From positions 1 through 15,375 of the forward strand of contig VAYF01000097.1 of assembly GCA_005883885.1 (NCBI GenBank): a stretch of DNA of 15,375 nt, read 5' to 3'. The translations under genes were made by a program, and so were the position numbers. The notes under the pieces are model-generated. The model worked only from the letters and a program-made list of their open reading frames with translations. It was not told the DNA's origin and did not search any database. Shown here piece by piece: positions 1 through 9,860 of this stretch. The first letter of the stretch is position 1; every line of letters begins with the position of its first letter. Source of the stretch: Actinomycetota bacterium (GTDB lineage Bacteria > Actinomycetota > UBA4738 > HRBIN12).

Positions 1-59
1 GTGCGGACGTGGGCAGGAGTCCGGCCGTGCCGGCGGCCGCCGAGGGACGGCAGCCGTGA
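1..59 (+). CDS. C-terminal tail of an upstream gene, probably nuoM (partial)
   Basis: Reading from the first complete codon at position 3, this frame is open for 18 codons (ending in residues EGRQP) and stops with TGA at 57-59. The stop overlaps the GTG start of the following nuoN as GTGA, the same coupling seen at nuoC/nuoH and nuoI/nuoJ in this window, so this is probably the real end of the preceding cistron. The tail is Ala/Pro/Arg-rich and has no diagnostic motif. Calling it NuoM rests only on the usual gene order before nuoN. The 5' part lies outside the window. Confidence 0.5.
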   Translation, partial: ADVGRSPAVPAAAEGRQP

Positions 60-1522
60 TCCCGACGCCGGCGCTCGAGTTCCGCCCGATCCTTCCGGAG
101 ATCCTGCTCTGCACGTTCGCGATCGTCGGGATGCTGTACGAAGCCTTCGCCCGGCGTCCGGACCCGGTCCCACATCTCGCGATCGCCACCGTCGGGGTGC
201 TTGCGGCCGCGGTGTCGACGGCAGCGCTCTGGCACTGGAGCGGATCGGCCTACGTGTTGGGCGACACCGTAGCCGTCGACAAGTTCTCGGTGGTGTCGCG
301 GTTCGTGCTGCTCGGGGCCGCGCTCGTCGGCTGCCTCTACTACGCGCATTACGCGTCGCGGGACCCGGGATCGTTCCGCGGGGAGTTCTATCCGCTCACG
401 CTGTTCGCCACGGCGGGGATGACCCTGATCACGGCCGCGAACGACCTGATCGTGATCTTCCTGGCGCTCGAGCTCCTGTCGCTCTCGCTCTACGTCCTCA
501 CCGGGATCACGGGGCGCCGCCGGGCGAGCGAGGCCGCGATGAAGTACTTCCTGCTGGGGGCCTTCTCCTCGGCGTTCTTCCTCTACGGCGTCGCGATGGC
601 CTATGGCGCCTCGACGTCCACGAAGGTCGTGGGCGTCGCGGCGCCCGGGATCGTTCAGGCGCTCGCCGGGCAGACCGGCTCGCGGGCGCTCGCGCTCCTC
701 GCGATGGCGTTGCTGGTGGTCGGGTTCGGGTTCAAGGTCTCGGCAGCGCCGTTCCACATGTGGACGCCCGACGTGTATCAGGGCGCGCCCACCCCGGTCG
801 TCGCGTTCATGGGGGCGGCCACGAAGGTCGCCGCGTTCTTCGCCCTGATCCGCGTCTTCGACGTGGGGCTCCAGCCGCTCACCTGGGACTGGACCCCGGT
901 GCTCTACGCGCTCGCCGTCGTGTCGATCGTGGTCGGGTCGTTCCTCGCGATCGCCCAGCGCGACGTCAAACGCCTGCTCGCGTACTCGAGCATCGCCCAC
1001 GCGGGGTTCATCTTGACGGGCTTGACGGCGGCCAACAGCACCGGGATCCGCGCGGCGATGTTCTACCTGGTCGCGTACGCAGCGGTGACGCTCGGTGCCT
1101 TCGGGATCGTGATGCTCGTGTCCGCTCGCGGCGAGGAACAGACGTCGCTCGACGCCTACGCGGGCCTCGCACGTCGGAGCCCAGGGCTCGCCGCTCTGAT
1201 GACCGTGTTCCTGCTCTCCCTCGCGGGTATCCCCCCGACCGCGGGATTCATCGCGAAGGTCACGGTGTTCAGCGCCGCGATCGGCGCGGGGAACTGGCCG
1301 CTCGCGGTCGTCGGCGTGGTCGCGAGCGTCGTAGCCGCGTACTTCTATCTCCGCGTCATCGTGTACATGTACATGCGGGAGCCCGCCGAGGGGATCGAGT
1401 CGGACGAGGGCGCCATGCCGCGTATCGCGGCGGGTGTGCTTGCGACCGGGATCGTGGTCCTCGGCGTCTTCCCCGGGATCTTGACCGGGATCTTGGAACC
1501 GGCGTCGATCGTGAGGTGGTGA
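56..1522 (+). CDS. nuoN: NADH-quinone oxidoreductase subunit N (first copy)
   Basis: A 488-residue antiporter-like membrane subunit of respiratory complex I, one of the proton-pumping modules of the membrane arm. It has about 14 hydrophobic segments and the family's charged pumping residues all appear present: Glu139 in LALELLSLSLY, Lys227 in GFGFKVSAAPFHMWTPDVYQ, Lys257 in GAATKVAAF and Lys401 in GFIAKV. The length is normal for NuoN. The GTG start at 56 overlaps the preceding stop and has a purine-rich GAGGGACGG upstream (42-50). It is probably the last nuo gene of a complex I cluster lying left of the window. A divergent second nuoN lies at 9861-11327 in the same window, so the genome has at least two complex I membrane arms. 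The identification is firm; which complex it belongs to is inferred from position. Confidence 0.93.
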   Translation: MIPTPALEFRPILPEILLCTFAIVGMLYEAFARRPDPVPHLAIATVGVLAAAVSTAALWHWSGSAYVLGDTVAVDKFSVVSRFVLLGAALVGCLYYAHYASRDPGSFRGEFYPLTLFATAGMTLITAANDLIVIFLALELLSLSLYVLTGITGRRRASEAAMKYFLLGAFSSAFFLYGVAMAYGASTSTKVVGVAAPGIVQALAGQTGSRALALLAMALLVVGFGFKVSAAPFHMWTPDVYQGAPTPVVAFMGAATKVAAFFALIRVFDVGLQPLTWDWTPVLYALAVVSIVVGSFLAIAQRDVKRLLAYSSIAHAGFILTGLTAANSTGIRAAMFYLVAYAAVTLGAFGIVMLVSARGEEQTSLDAYAGLARRSPGLAALMTVFLLSLAGIPPTAGFIAKVTVFSAAIGAGNWPLAVVGVVASVVAAYFYLRVIVYMYMREPAEGIESDEGAMPRIAAGVLATGIVVLGVFPGILTGILEPASIVRW

Positions 1523-1526
1523 CCGG

Positions 1527-2543
1527 ATGCGACGGGTGATCCCCGGGCTGGAGAGCTCCGACAGCCCGCTCGAGTCGGAGATCGCGGCCCGTCTGGATCG
1601 CGTCGAGGAGGAGCTGGAGAAGGCGGTCGCCGCCGACTCGGACCTGCTCTCCGCGACCGCTCGGTACCTTCTGCAGGCGGGCGGCAAACGGTTCCGGCCG
1701 ATGCTCGTGCTGCTGGCGGGGTACTTCGGGGACCCCGCCGACCCCCGATTGATCCCCGGCTCGGTGGCGATCGAGCTCTCGCACCTCGCGACGCTGTACC
1801 ACGACGACGTGATCGACGAATCGGCCGACCGGCGTGGCGTCCCGTCGGCGAACGCGCGATGGGACAACACCGTCGCGATCCTCACGGGCGACTACCTGTT
1901 CGCGTTGGCGTCGGAGATGTCGTCCGATCTGGGCCCGGACGTGTGCCGCCTGCTCGCGCGGACGATCACGGTCCTGTGTGACGGGCAGATCCGCGAGGTC
2001 GACGCTGCCGGCAGCCTCGAGCAGGACGAAGACGGCTACCTCGAGGTGATCCGTCGGAAGACCGGATCGCTGATCGCGACCTCCTGCCGACTCGGAGGCG
2101 TGCTCTCGGATGCCGTCCCCGAGCACGTGGAGACGCTCGAGGCCTTCGGGGAATCCCTGGGACTCGCCTTCCAGCTCTCCGACGACATCATGGACATCAC
2201 CTCGACGCAGCTGGAGCTCGGCAAGGAGCCCGGGACCGACATGAAGGAGGGCGTCTACACCCTGCCCGTGCTCCACGCGCTCCATCAGGGACCGGACCGG
2301 CAGGAGCTTCGCCATCTGTTGGCGCAGGGGGCGCCCGATGGCGAACGGCTCGTGCGCGCGCTGCAGATCGTCCGGGGTGAAGGTTCGGTCAGGCATGCTC
2401 GCGACGCGGTCGCGGCTGAGGTTCGCCGCGCCGTGGGCCTCGCCACGCAGCTCCCCGACGGCGCCGCGCGCGATGCTCTGGTGCAGCTCACGCGGTTCCT
2501 CGCGACCCGTTGCGGCGCCGACCCGGGTGCGATCGATGGGTAG
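1527..2543 (+). CDS. Long-chain trans-polyprenyl diphosphate synthase
   Basis: A 338-residue all-alpha prenyltransferase that elongates an allylic diphosphate with isopentenyl diphosphate units. Diagnostic features are GGKRFRP (52-58, IPP binding), the first aspartate-rich motif DDVID (93-97), GDYLFALA (121-128), KTG (178-180) and the second aspartate-rich motif DDIMD (219-223). A small residue (Ala88) sits five positions before the first motif, where short-chain synthases usually carry a bulky aromatic residue. This suggests a long product such as the C35-C45 tail of menaquinone. The start ATG is 4 bp past the nuoN stop, with a good ribosome site GAGGTGG at 1513-1519, so it is probably co-transcribed with nuoN. 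Its place beside complex I genes fits a role in making the quinone substrate. Chain length cannot be read with certainty, so no symbol is given. Confidence 0.92.
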   Translation: MRRVIPGLESSDSPLESEIAARLDRVEEELEKAVAADSDLLSATARYLLQAGGKRFRPMLVLLAGYFGDPADPRLIPGSVAIELSHLATLYHDDVIDESADRRGVPSANARWDNTVAILTGDYLFALASEMSSDLGPDVCRLLARTITVLCDGQIREVDAAGSLEQDEDGYLEVIRRKTGSLIATSCRLGGVLSDAVPEHVETLEAFGESLGLAFQLSDDIMDITSTQLELGKEPGTDMKEGVYTLPVLHALHQGPDRQELRHLLAQGAPDGERLVRALQIVRGEGSVRHARDAVAAEVRRAVGLATQLPDGAARDALVQLTRFLATRCGADPGAIDG

Positions 2544-2575
2544 CTCGCCGGACGGCCGGTCCGCACGAAAGCCGC

Positions 2576-2584
2576 TGCTAGGAT
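2576..2584 (+). promoter_or_regulatory. Possible extended -10 promoter for the second nuo cluster
   Basis: The 63-bp gap between the polyprenyl synthase stop and nuoA contains TGCTAGGAT, an extended -10 (TGN) followed by TAGGAT, which fits the TANNNT pattern of actinobacterial housekeeping promoters. No convincing TTGAC-like -35 box lies 16-19 bp upstream. A start near 2591 would give a leader of about 16 nt containing the nuoA ribosome site. This is the largest gap between 1 and 11327, which supports a new transcription unit here, but the motif is short. Confidence 0.38.
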
Positions 2585-2606
2585 ACGGCAGCCTTCGAAG
2601 GGGCTC

Positions 2607-2981
2607 GTGCACAGCGTGACCTACTACGGTTCCTACGGTGTCGTGTTGGCGGTGGTGCTCGCAGGAGCGCTGCTCGTCATCGTGGCCTTCGGGGCGGCAC
2701 GGCTGATCGCGCCGCGACGGCCGAACGTCGGCGGCAAGCGGACGACCTACGAGTGCGGGATCGACCCCGTCGGCGAGGGTTGGTCCCAGAGCCAGGTCCG
2801 CTACTACGTCTACGGATTCCTGTTCGTGATCTTCGACGTGGAATCGGTCTTCTTGTTCCCATGGGCGCGCGTGTTCCAGACGCTCGGCTATCAGGCCGTC
2901 GTGTCCATGGCGATCTTCATCGGGATCCTCGCGGTGGGGCTCCTGTACGCATGGCGCAAAGGGGTCCTGACGTGGGCGTGA
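2607..2981 (+). CDS. nuoA: NADH-quinone oxidoreductase subunit A
   Basis: A 124-residue membrane subunit of complex I at the junction between the peripheral and membrane arms, near the quinone cavity. Three transmembrane segments are visible (about 10-33, 66-87 and 96-115). The conserved loop carries TTYECGIDPVG with Cys50, and the second helix region carries FDVESVFLFPWA with acidic residues Asp77 and Glu79, both typical of NuoA. The GTG start at 2607 follows GAAGGGG (2597-2603); a second in-frame GTG at 2616 is possible but further from the ribosome site. It is the first gene of the second nuo cluster and overlaps nuoB. Confidence 0.93.
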   Translation: MHSVTYYGSYGVVLAVVLAGALLVIVAFGAARLIAPRRPNVGGKRTTYECGIDPVGEGWSQSQVRYYVYGFLFVIFDVESVFLFPWARVFQTLGYQAVVSMAIFIGILAVGLLYAWRKGVLTWA

Positions 2982-3478
2982 TCACGGAGAAGACGCCGAT
3001 CGCCAAGATCAAGCCGGTGCGGTTCCTCCTGAACTGGGGGCGCCGGTACTCCCTGTGGGTCTTCAACTTCGGTCTCGCGTGCTGCTCGATCGAATTCATC
3101 GCTGCCTCCACGGCGAAGAACGACTTCATCCGTCTGGGGGTCATTCCCTTCGCGCACGGTCCTCGCCAGGCGGACCTGCTCGTCGTTGCGGGCACGCTGA
3201 CGGACAAGATGGCGCCGGTGATCAAGCGGCTGTACGACCAGATGCCGGATCCGAAGTACGTGATCTCGTTCGGTTCGTGCTCCAACTGCGGGGGGCCGTA
3301 CTGGGACAGCTACTCCGTGACGAAGGGCGTCGACCAGATCATCCCGGTCGACGTCTTCGTCCCAGGGTGTCCACCTCGACCGGAGGCGCTGCTGCACGGG
3401 ATCATCCGGCTCCAGGAGAAGATCCGGGACGAGGACATCCAGGAGAAGTTCCGCAGTGGGACGACCGCTGTCAGCTGA
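2972..3478 (+). CDS. nuoB: NADH-quinone oxidoreductase subunit B (N2 cluster subunit)
   Basis: A 168-residue peripheral-arm subunit that binds the terminal 4Fe-4S cluster N2, which passes electrons to quinone. The N2 ligands are present: tandem Cys37-Cys38 in GLACCSIEF, Cys103 in FGSCSNCGG and Cys133 in VPGCPPRPE. An extra cysteine, Cys106, sits three residues after Cys103, where many homologues have serine. I chose the GTG at 2972, overlapping nuoA by 10 bp, because AAAGGGG (2958-2964) lies 7 nt upstream. GTG 2978, which gives a GTGA overlap and a protein two residues shorter, is the alternative. The open frame continues further left inside nuoA, but that part does not resemble NuoB. NuoB normally packs against NuoD, which this cluster does not encode. 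Confidence 0.94.
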   Translation: MGVITEKTPIAKIKPVRFLLNWGRRYSLWVFNFGLACCSIEFIAASTAKNDFIRLGVIPFAHGPRQADLLVVAGTLTDKMAPVIKRLYDQMPDPKYVISFGSCSNCGGPYWDSYSVTKGVDQIIPVDVFVPGCPPRPEALLHGIIRLQEKIRDEDIQEKFRSGTTAVS

Positions 3479-3974
3479 AGAGGTCGGGTCCCGCCTGCGG
3501 GCGAGGTTCGGCGACGATATCGAGCTCGCCGACACCTTCGGTCAGGTCGCCGCCACGGTCACGGTGGATCGCTATCACGATCTCGTCCGATTCCTCCGCG
3601 ATGAGCCGGAGCTCGCGTGCGACTTCTGCGACTTCACCGGTGGCGTCGACCTCGGCCCGGACGGTGGATTCGAGGTGGTCACCCAGCTCACCTCCACGGA
3701 GCACCACCACGATGTCCGCGTGAAGGTGCGGCTTCCGTCCACCGAACCGGCCTGCCCGACGATCAGCGACCTCTTCCCCACCTGCGACTGGCACGAGCGC
3801 GAAACGATGGAGATGTTCGGGATCCGGTTCGAAGGGCACCCGCACCCGGTCAAGCTCCTCCTCGCCGAGCCGTTCGAGGGCTTCCCGCTCCGCAAGGACT
3901 TCCCCTTGATGTCCCGTGAGGTCAAGCCGTGGCCGGGGGTCCCCGAGGGCGAGGAAGTCGAGGACGACGAGTGA
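3456..3974 (+). CDS. nuoC: NADH-quinone oxidoreductase subunit C (30 kDa subunit), not fused to D
   Basis: A 172-residue peripheral-arm connector subunit. The 30-kDa-subunit signature is clear: TISDLFPTCDWHERE (102-116), MFGIRFEGHP (120-129), then EGFPLRKDFPL (141-151), ending in an acidic tail. The GTG start at 3456 overlaps nuoB by 23 bp and has the ribosome site AGGAGAA at 3441-3447, 8 nt upstream. The length is that of NuoC alone; there is no fused NuoD domain and no nuoD follows. The stop overlaps the nuoH start as GTGA, so the C-to-H junction looks native rather than an assembly gap. NuoC normally binds NuoD, making its retention without nuoD notable. Confidence 0.93.
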   Translation: MGRPLSAEEVGSRLRARFGDDIELADTFGQVAATVTVDRYHDLVRFLRDEPELACDFCDFTGGVDLGPDGGFEVVTQLTSTEHHHDVRVKVRLPSTEPACPTISDLFPTCDWHERETMEMFGIRFEGHPHPVKLLLAEPFEGFPLRKDFPLMSREVKPWPGVPEGEEVEDDE

Positions 3975-4978
3975 TCGGCGACTCCTCCGTCTTCGACACG
4001 TTGGTCGGGGGGTACTGGATCCCGCTCGTCATGAAGGCCGCCGCGGTCCTGGTGGTGTTCCTCGTGGTGCCGCTCGCGGTCGGGTACATGGAGCACAAGG
4101 TGCTCGCACACATGCAGGCGCGCCTTGGGCCGATGGAGGCCGGCGCGTTCCACGGCTGGGCCCAGCTGGTCGCCGACGGCGTCAAGTTCATCCAGAAGGA
4201 AGACGTCGTCCCTGCGGCCGCGGATCCGGGGGTCTTCTCGCTGGCGCCGGCCGTCGTGTTGATCCCGTACATCGTCACGCTGGTGGCGATCCCCTTCGGG
4301 CCTCGCCTTTACGCGCTCGATCTCGACGTGGGGGTGTTCTTCGTCCTGGCGATGTCGAGCGTCGGCGTGATCGGGATCCTCATGGCGGGGTGGGCGTCGG
4401 CGAACAAGTTCTCCTTGATCGGAGCGCTCCGCGCGGCGGCCCAGCTGATCGCGTACGAACTTCCGTTGGTGCTGGTCGCCGCCGCGGTCGTGATGCAGGC
4501 CGGGTCCATGTCGCTGTTGCAGATCACGGAGGCGCAATCCCACTACTGGAACATCCTCTATCCGTGGCAGCTGGTGGGGTTCGTGATCTTCATGATGGCG
4601 GCGGTGGCCGAGCTCACGCGACCCCCTTTCGACATGCCGATCGCCGATTCCGAGATCATCTTCGGCGCGTACACCGAGTACACAGGGTTGAAGTTCGCGT
4701 TCTTCCTGCTGTCCGAATACGGCGGCATCGTGGTGATGTCGGCGGTCGCGTCGGTGCTCTACCTCGGTGGGTACCAGCCGCTCCCCGGCTTGTCGATCAT
4801 CCCGGGGTTCCTGTGGATGTTCGGGAAGATCTTCGCGCTGTCGTTCGTCATCATCTGGCTGCGTGCGACGTTCCCGCGGCTCCGCGAGGACCAGCTCCAG
4901 CGGTTCGCGTGGGTCGGGCTCACCCCGCTGGCGCTCGCGTTGATCCTCGTCACGTCCGTGTACAAGGTGGGGGTCTGA
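3971..4978 (+). CDS. nuoH: NADH-quinone oxidoreductase subunit H
   Basis: A 335-residue membrane subunit that forms much of the quinone chamber and the start of the proton path. About eight hydrophobic helices are present, with conserved loops: GYMEHKVLAHMQARLGP (38-54), LVADGVKFIQKED (66-78), GWASANKFSL (140-149), AYELPL (161-166), and AELTRPPFDMP (213-223) running into TEYTGLKF (235-242). The segment after PFDMP reads IADSE, where well-studied NuoH proteins read E-A-E-x-E, so one acidic position is replaced and another is Asp. The start is the GTG at 3971 overlapping the nuoC stop (GTGA), with AGGA at 3961-3964. The frame is open 42 bp further left, but that part lies inside nuoC and is not NuoH-like. 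Confidence 0.93.
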   Translation: MIGDSSVFDTLVGGYWIPLVMKAAAVLVVFLVVPLAVGYMEHKVLAHMQARLGPMEAGAFHGWAQLVADGVKFIQKEDVVPAAADPGVFSLAPAVVLIPYIVTLVAIPFGPRLYALDLDVGVFFVLAMSSVGVIGILMAGWASANKFSLIGALRAAAQLIAYELPLVLVAAAVVMQAGSMSLLQITEAQSHYWNILYPWQLVGFVIFMMAAVAELTRPPFDMPIADSEIIFGAYTEYTGLKFAFFLLSEYGGIVVMSAVASVLYLGGYQPLPGLSIIPGFLWMFGKIFALSFVIIWLRATFPRLREDQLQRFAWVGLTPLALALILVTSVYKVGV

Positions 4979-4981
4979 TCC

Positions 4982-5482
4982 GTGGAGACGCAGCTCCACG
5001 AAGGGTTCGGCCAGGGGCTCGTCAAGGGCCTGTCCGTCACGCTCCGCACGATGCTCCACCGATCGGTGACCGTGCAATACCCGCACGTGCGCCCTGACCT
5101 CCCGGCTCGGTCGCGGGGCGTGATCGCGCTCAAGCAGGAGAACTGCACGGTTTGTTACAAGTGCTCGCGCGAGTGTCCCGATTGGTGCATCTACATCGAC
5201 GCCCACAAGGAAACCCACGAACCCGCGGGCGGCGGTCGCGCCCGCTCGGCCAAGATCCTCGATCGGTTCGCGATCGATTACGCGCTCTGCATGTACTGCG
5301 GGATCTGCGTCGAGGCGTGTCCGTTCGACGCGCTCTTCTGGAGCCGCGAGTTCGACTACGCGGAGTACGACATCCATGAGCTGACCCATGAGAAGGAGCG
5401 CCTGGAGGAATGGACGTACACCGTGCTGCCGCCTCCGCCGCTCGAAGTGGGCGCCGAGGCCTCTGAGGAAGGACGCGCGTGA
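4982..5482 (+). CDS. nuoI: NADH-quinone oxidoreductase subunit I (8Fe-8S ferredoxin-type)
   Basis: A 166-residue peripheral subunit that carries two 4Fe-4S clusters (N6a and N6b) relaying electrons towards N2 in NuoB. Both ferredoxin motifs are intact: Cys55, 58, 61 with Cys65-Pro, and Cys103, 106, 109 with Cys113-Pro. Between them is a Gly/Arg-rich linker, and after them comes an acidic tail with a short run of prolines (150-153). The N-terminal stretch (QGLVKGLSVTLRTML) is the amphipathic membrane anchor usual for NuoI. The GTG start at 4982 lies 3 bp after the nuoH stop, with GGTGGGGG (4967-4973) upstream. It overlaps nuoJ by 4 bp. Confidence 0.94.
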   Translation: METQLHEGFGQGLVKGLSVTLRTMLHRSVTVQYPHVRPDLPARSRGVIALKQENCTVCYKCSRECPDWCIYIDAHKETHEPAGGGRARSAKILDRFAIDYALCMYCGICVEACPFDALFWSREFDYAEYDIHELTHEKERLEEWTYTVLPPPPLEVGAEASEEGRA

Positions 5483-5982
5483 ACGCACACGAGTACGCGT
5501 TCGTGGTCGTCGCCACGATCGGTTCGATCGCGGCCGTGGCCGTCGTCACCGCCCGCAACGTCGTGCACGCGGCGCTGTACCTGGTGGTGACCCTCGCCGC
5601 CGTCGGCATCACGTTCCTGTTGCTGGGGGCGGAGTTCGTGGGATGGGTGCAGATCCTGATCTATGTCGGGGCGATCGTGATCCTGTTCCTGTTCGGTCTG
5701 ATGCTCACGAAGGCGCCGATCGGGCGGGATGCCCTCGACTATCAGAACCGAGCCGTCGGGGCCGTCGTCTCGGTGGTCGTGGCGCTCGGTCTGGGATCGC
5801 TGATCCTGCAGGCGTGGCCGCTCGCCAGCACGCCGGCCGCTCCGAGCGCGCCCGGGGGCTCCGATGTCCTGGGCAGAGCATTGTTCAACACCTACGTGCT
5901 CCCGTTCGAGGCCGTCTCCTTCCTGCTCCTCGCGGCGTTGATCGGCGCCATCGTGCTGGCCCGGCGGGACGAGGGCACCTGA
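5479..5982 (+). CDS. nuoJ: NADH-quinone oxidoreductase subunit J
   Basis: A 167-residue membrane subunit with five predicted helices, linking the quinone chamber to the antiporter-like subunits. The diagnostic segment is AEFVGWVQILIYVGAIVILF (51-70), followed by LFGLML; this third helix is flexible in complex I structures and lies on the proton-coupling axis. The final helix begins LPFEAVSFLLLAALIGA (141-157). Residues 113-130 form an Ala/Pro/Ser/Gly-rich loop of low complexity. The GTG start overlaps the nuoI stop (GTGA) with AGGAAGG at 5467-5472. Confidence 0.92.
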   Translation: MNAHEYAFVVVATIGSIAAVAVVTARNVVHAALYLVVTLAAVGITFLLLGAEFVGWVQILIYVGAIVILFLFGLMLTKAPIGRDALDYQNRAVGAVVSVVVALGLGSLILQAWPLASTPAAPSAPGGSDVLGRALFNTYVLPFEAVSFLLLAALIGAIVLARRDEGT

Positions 5983-5983
5983 C

Positions 5984-6279
5984 GTGATCCGGCTGCCCCT
6001 CGTGCTGCTGTTCTCCGCGTTCTTGTTCTCGGCGGGGATCTACGGGGTCCTGGCGCGGCGGAACGCGGTCATGGTCCTGATGGCCATCGAGCTGCTGCTC
6101 AACGCCGTCAACGTCAACCTGATCGCGTTCGCCGCCGAGCTCCAGGACGTCACCGGGGAGGTCTTCGCGCTGTTCGTGATCGCCGTCGCCGCTGCCGAAG
6201 TGGGCATCGGGCTCGCGATCGTCATCCTGCTCTTCCGGAACCGCGCGAGCATCAACGTCGACGAAGTGGACCTGCTCAA

Positions 6280-6286
<7 letters not shown>
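5984..6286 (+). CDS. nuoK: NADH-quinone oxidoreductase subunit K
   Basis: A 100-residue membrane subunit with three helices, homologous to MrpC of multi-subunit antiporters. Both intramembrane glutamates needed for coupling are present at the same numbers as in E. coli NuoK: Glu36 in MAIELLLNAVN and Glu72 in AAAEVGIGLAIV. The length is exactly typical. The GTG start lies 1 bp after the nuoJ stop, and the 3' end overlaps nuoL by 7 bp, so translation is probably coupled along the cluster. Confidence 0.94.
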
Positions 6287-8268
<1,982 letters not shown>

Positions 8269-8287
8269 GCGAGGAGCGAGGGGACCG

Positions 8288-9853
8288 ATGACCTGGCAGA
8301 ACTCCGCCATCACGATCACGACGCTGCTGCCCATCGTCGGCGCCCTGGGCGTCCTGCTGGTGCCCAGGGGTGAGGACCGGCTGGTCAAGGGGATCGGTAT
8401 CGCCATCACTGGCGTGTGCCTCGCGCTCGCGATCGCGATCGCGGCGACGTACCACTACTCCGCGACCTGTGCGGCGCCGCCGTGTCTGCAGTTCGTCCTC
8501 AACGTGCAGTGGATCCCGGTGATCGGGGCCCGGTACCACGTGGGGATCGACGGCATCTCGATGCCGCTCTACGTCTTGACGTTCTTGCTCGGGTTCCTCT
8601 GCGCGATCTACACGGGCCGGTACGTCCCCGAGCCCGGGCGGATCAAGGCGTTCGTCGCGCTGACGCTCCTGCTCATCACCGGCATGGCGGGAACGTTCAT
8701 CGCGTTCGACCTGATCCTGTTCTTCGTGTTCTGGGAGCTCGTGCTGGTCCCCATGTACTTCCTGATCGGCGTCTGGGGCTCCGCCAACCGACAGTACGCA
8801 TCGATCAAGTTCTTCCTGTACACCTTGTTCGGGTCGGTGTTCATGCTGCTGGGGTTCCTGGCCCTCTACTTCAGCGGTCCGGTCGACGCGCTGGGCAAGC
8901 ACACGTTCGACCTCACCGCGCTCACGGCCTTCGGCGCGGGTGGCGGCTACACGCACCTGTTCCAGCTGGTCGTGTTCGGGGCGATCGCGCTCGGGTTCGC
9001 CGTGAAGGTCCCGATGTGGCCCTTCCATACCTGGTTGCCGGATGCGCACACCGAGGCCCCCACGATCGGCTCGGTACTGCTCGCCGGGGTCATGCTGAAG
9101 ATGGGGACGTACGGCTTCGTTCGGATCGCGCTTCCGGTCCTCCCGCAGGGCGCCGTGGCCTACGCCCCGTGGATCGGGGGCCTCGCCGCGATCGCCATCG
9201 TCTACGCGGCGCTCGCGTGCCTGGCGCAGAAGGATCTGAAGCGGCTGATCGCATTCTCCTCGGTCGGGCACATGGGGTTCGTGATGCTCGGGATCGCGAC
9301 GCTCACGACGATCGGCATCCAGGCGGCCATCTTCGGGATGGTGGCGCACGGCGTGATCACGGGGATGCTCTTCTTCTGCGTCGGGTCGATCTACGACCGG
9401 TACCACACGCGACAGATCGCGGACATCGGCGGCGGCATGGCCGAGATCATGCCCAAGCTGTCGGGGATCTTCGCGTTCGTGGCGATCGCGTCGTTAGGGC
9501 TCCCTGGCCTCGCGGGTTTCTGGGGCGAGGTGATGGCGCTGCTCGGCGCGTTCAGCCCGAACACCAGCACGGTGGCCGGGTTGAACGTTGGCCTGTTCCG
9601 CACCTTCATGATCCTCGGCGGGATCGGGACGATCCTCACGGCCGGCTACTTCCTGTGGATGCTGCAGCGCATCAACATGGGGCTCGCGCCGGAGCGATGG
9701 AAGGACCACGGCTTCCGGGACATCCTCACCGTCGAGTGGGTGTCCTGGGTCCCGTTGCTCGTGCTGATCCTGGTCCTCGGCTTGATCCCGAGCATCGTGC
9801 TCAACAGCACGGAGCAAGGCGTCAACCTTATCGTCAAGATCTTCGGGGGATGA
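8288..9853 (+). CDS. nuoM: NADH-quinone oxidoreductase subunit M
   Basis: A 521-residue antiporter-like membrane subunit between NuoL and NuoN. Key residues are present: Glu150 in FWELVLVPMYFLIG, Lys240 in FAVKVPMWPFHTWLPDAHTE, Lys271 in AGVMLKMGTYGF, and Glu414 in GFWGEVMALLGAF, where NuoM has glutamate instead of the lysine of NuoL and NuoN. These features separate it clearly from its two paralogues. The ATG start at 8288 follows GAGGGGA (8278-8284), 19 bp after the nuoL stop. It ends 7 bp before the second nuoN. Confidence 0.94.
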   Translation: MTWQNSAITITTLLPIVGALGVLLVPRGEDRLVKGIGIAITGVCLALAIAIAATYHYSATCAAPPCLQFVLNVQWIPVIGARYHVGIDGISMPLYVLTFLLGFLCAIYTGRYVPEPGRIKAFVALTLLLITGMAGTFIAFDLILFFVFWELVLVPMYFLIGVWGSANRQYASIKFFLYTLFGSVFMLLGFLALYFSGPVDALGKHTFDLTALTAFGAGGGYTHLFQLVVFGAIALGFAVKVPMWPFHTWLPDAHTEAPTIGSVLLAGVMLKMGTYGFVRIALPVLPQGAVAYAPWIGGLAAIAIVYAALACLAQKDLKRLIAFSSVGHMGFVMLGIATLTTIGIQAAIFGMVAHGVITGMLFFCVGSIYDRYHTRQIADIGGGMAEIMPKLSGIFAFVAIASLGLPGLAGFWGEVMALLGAFSPNTSTVAGLNVGLFRTFMILGGIGTILTAGYFLWMLQRINMGLAPERWKDHGFRDILTVEWVSWVPLLVLILVLGLIPSIVLNSTEQGVNLIVKIFGG

Positions 9854-9860
9854 GCTCTCG

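Noticed and set aside
3575..5488. Long minus-strand open frame (637 codons) opposite nuoC, nuoH and nuoI
   Set aside because: It lies antisense to three confidently identified genes and is rich in Arg, His, Asp and Glu with no domain, the usual artefact of high-GC third-position bias.
8343..8369. 8-bp inverted repeat near the start of nuoM
   Set aside because: CCCTGGGC and GCCCAGGG pair around an 11-nt loop, but stems of this size are expected by chance in GC-rich coding DNA and the site is inside a coding region.
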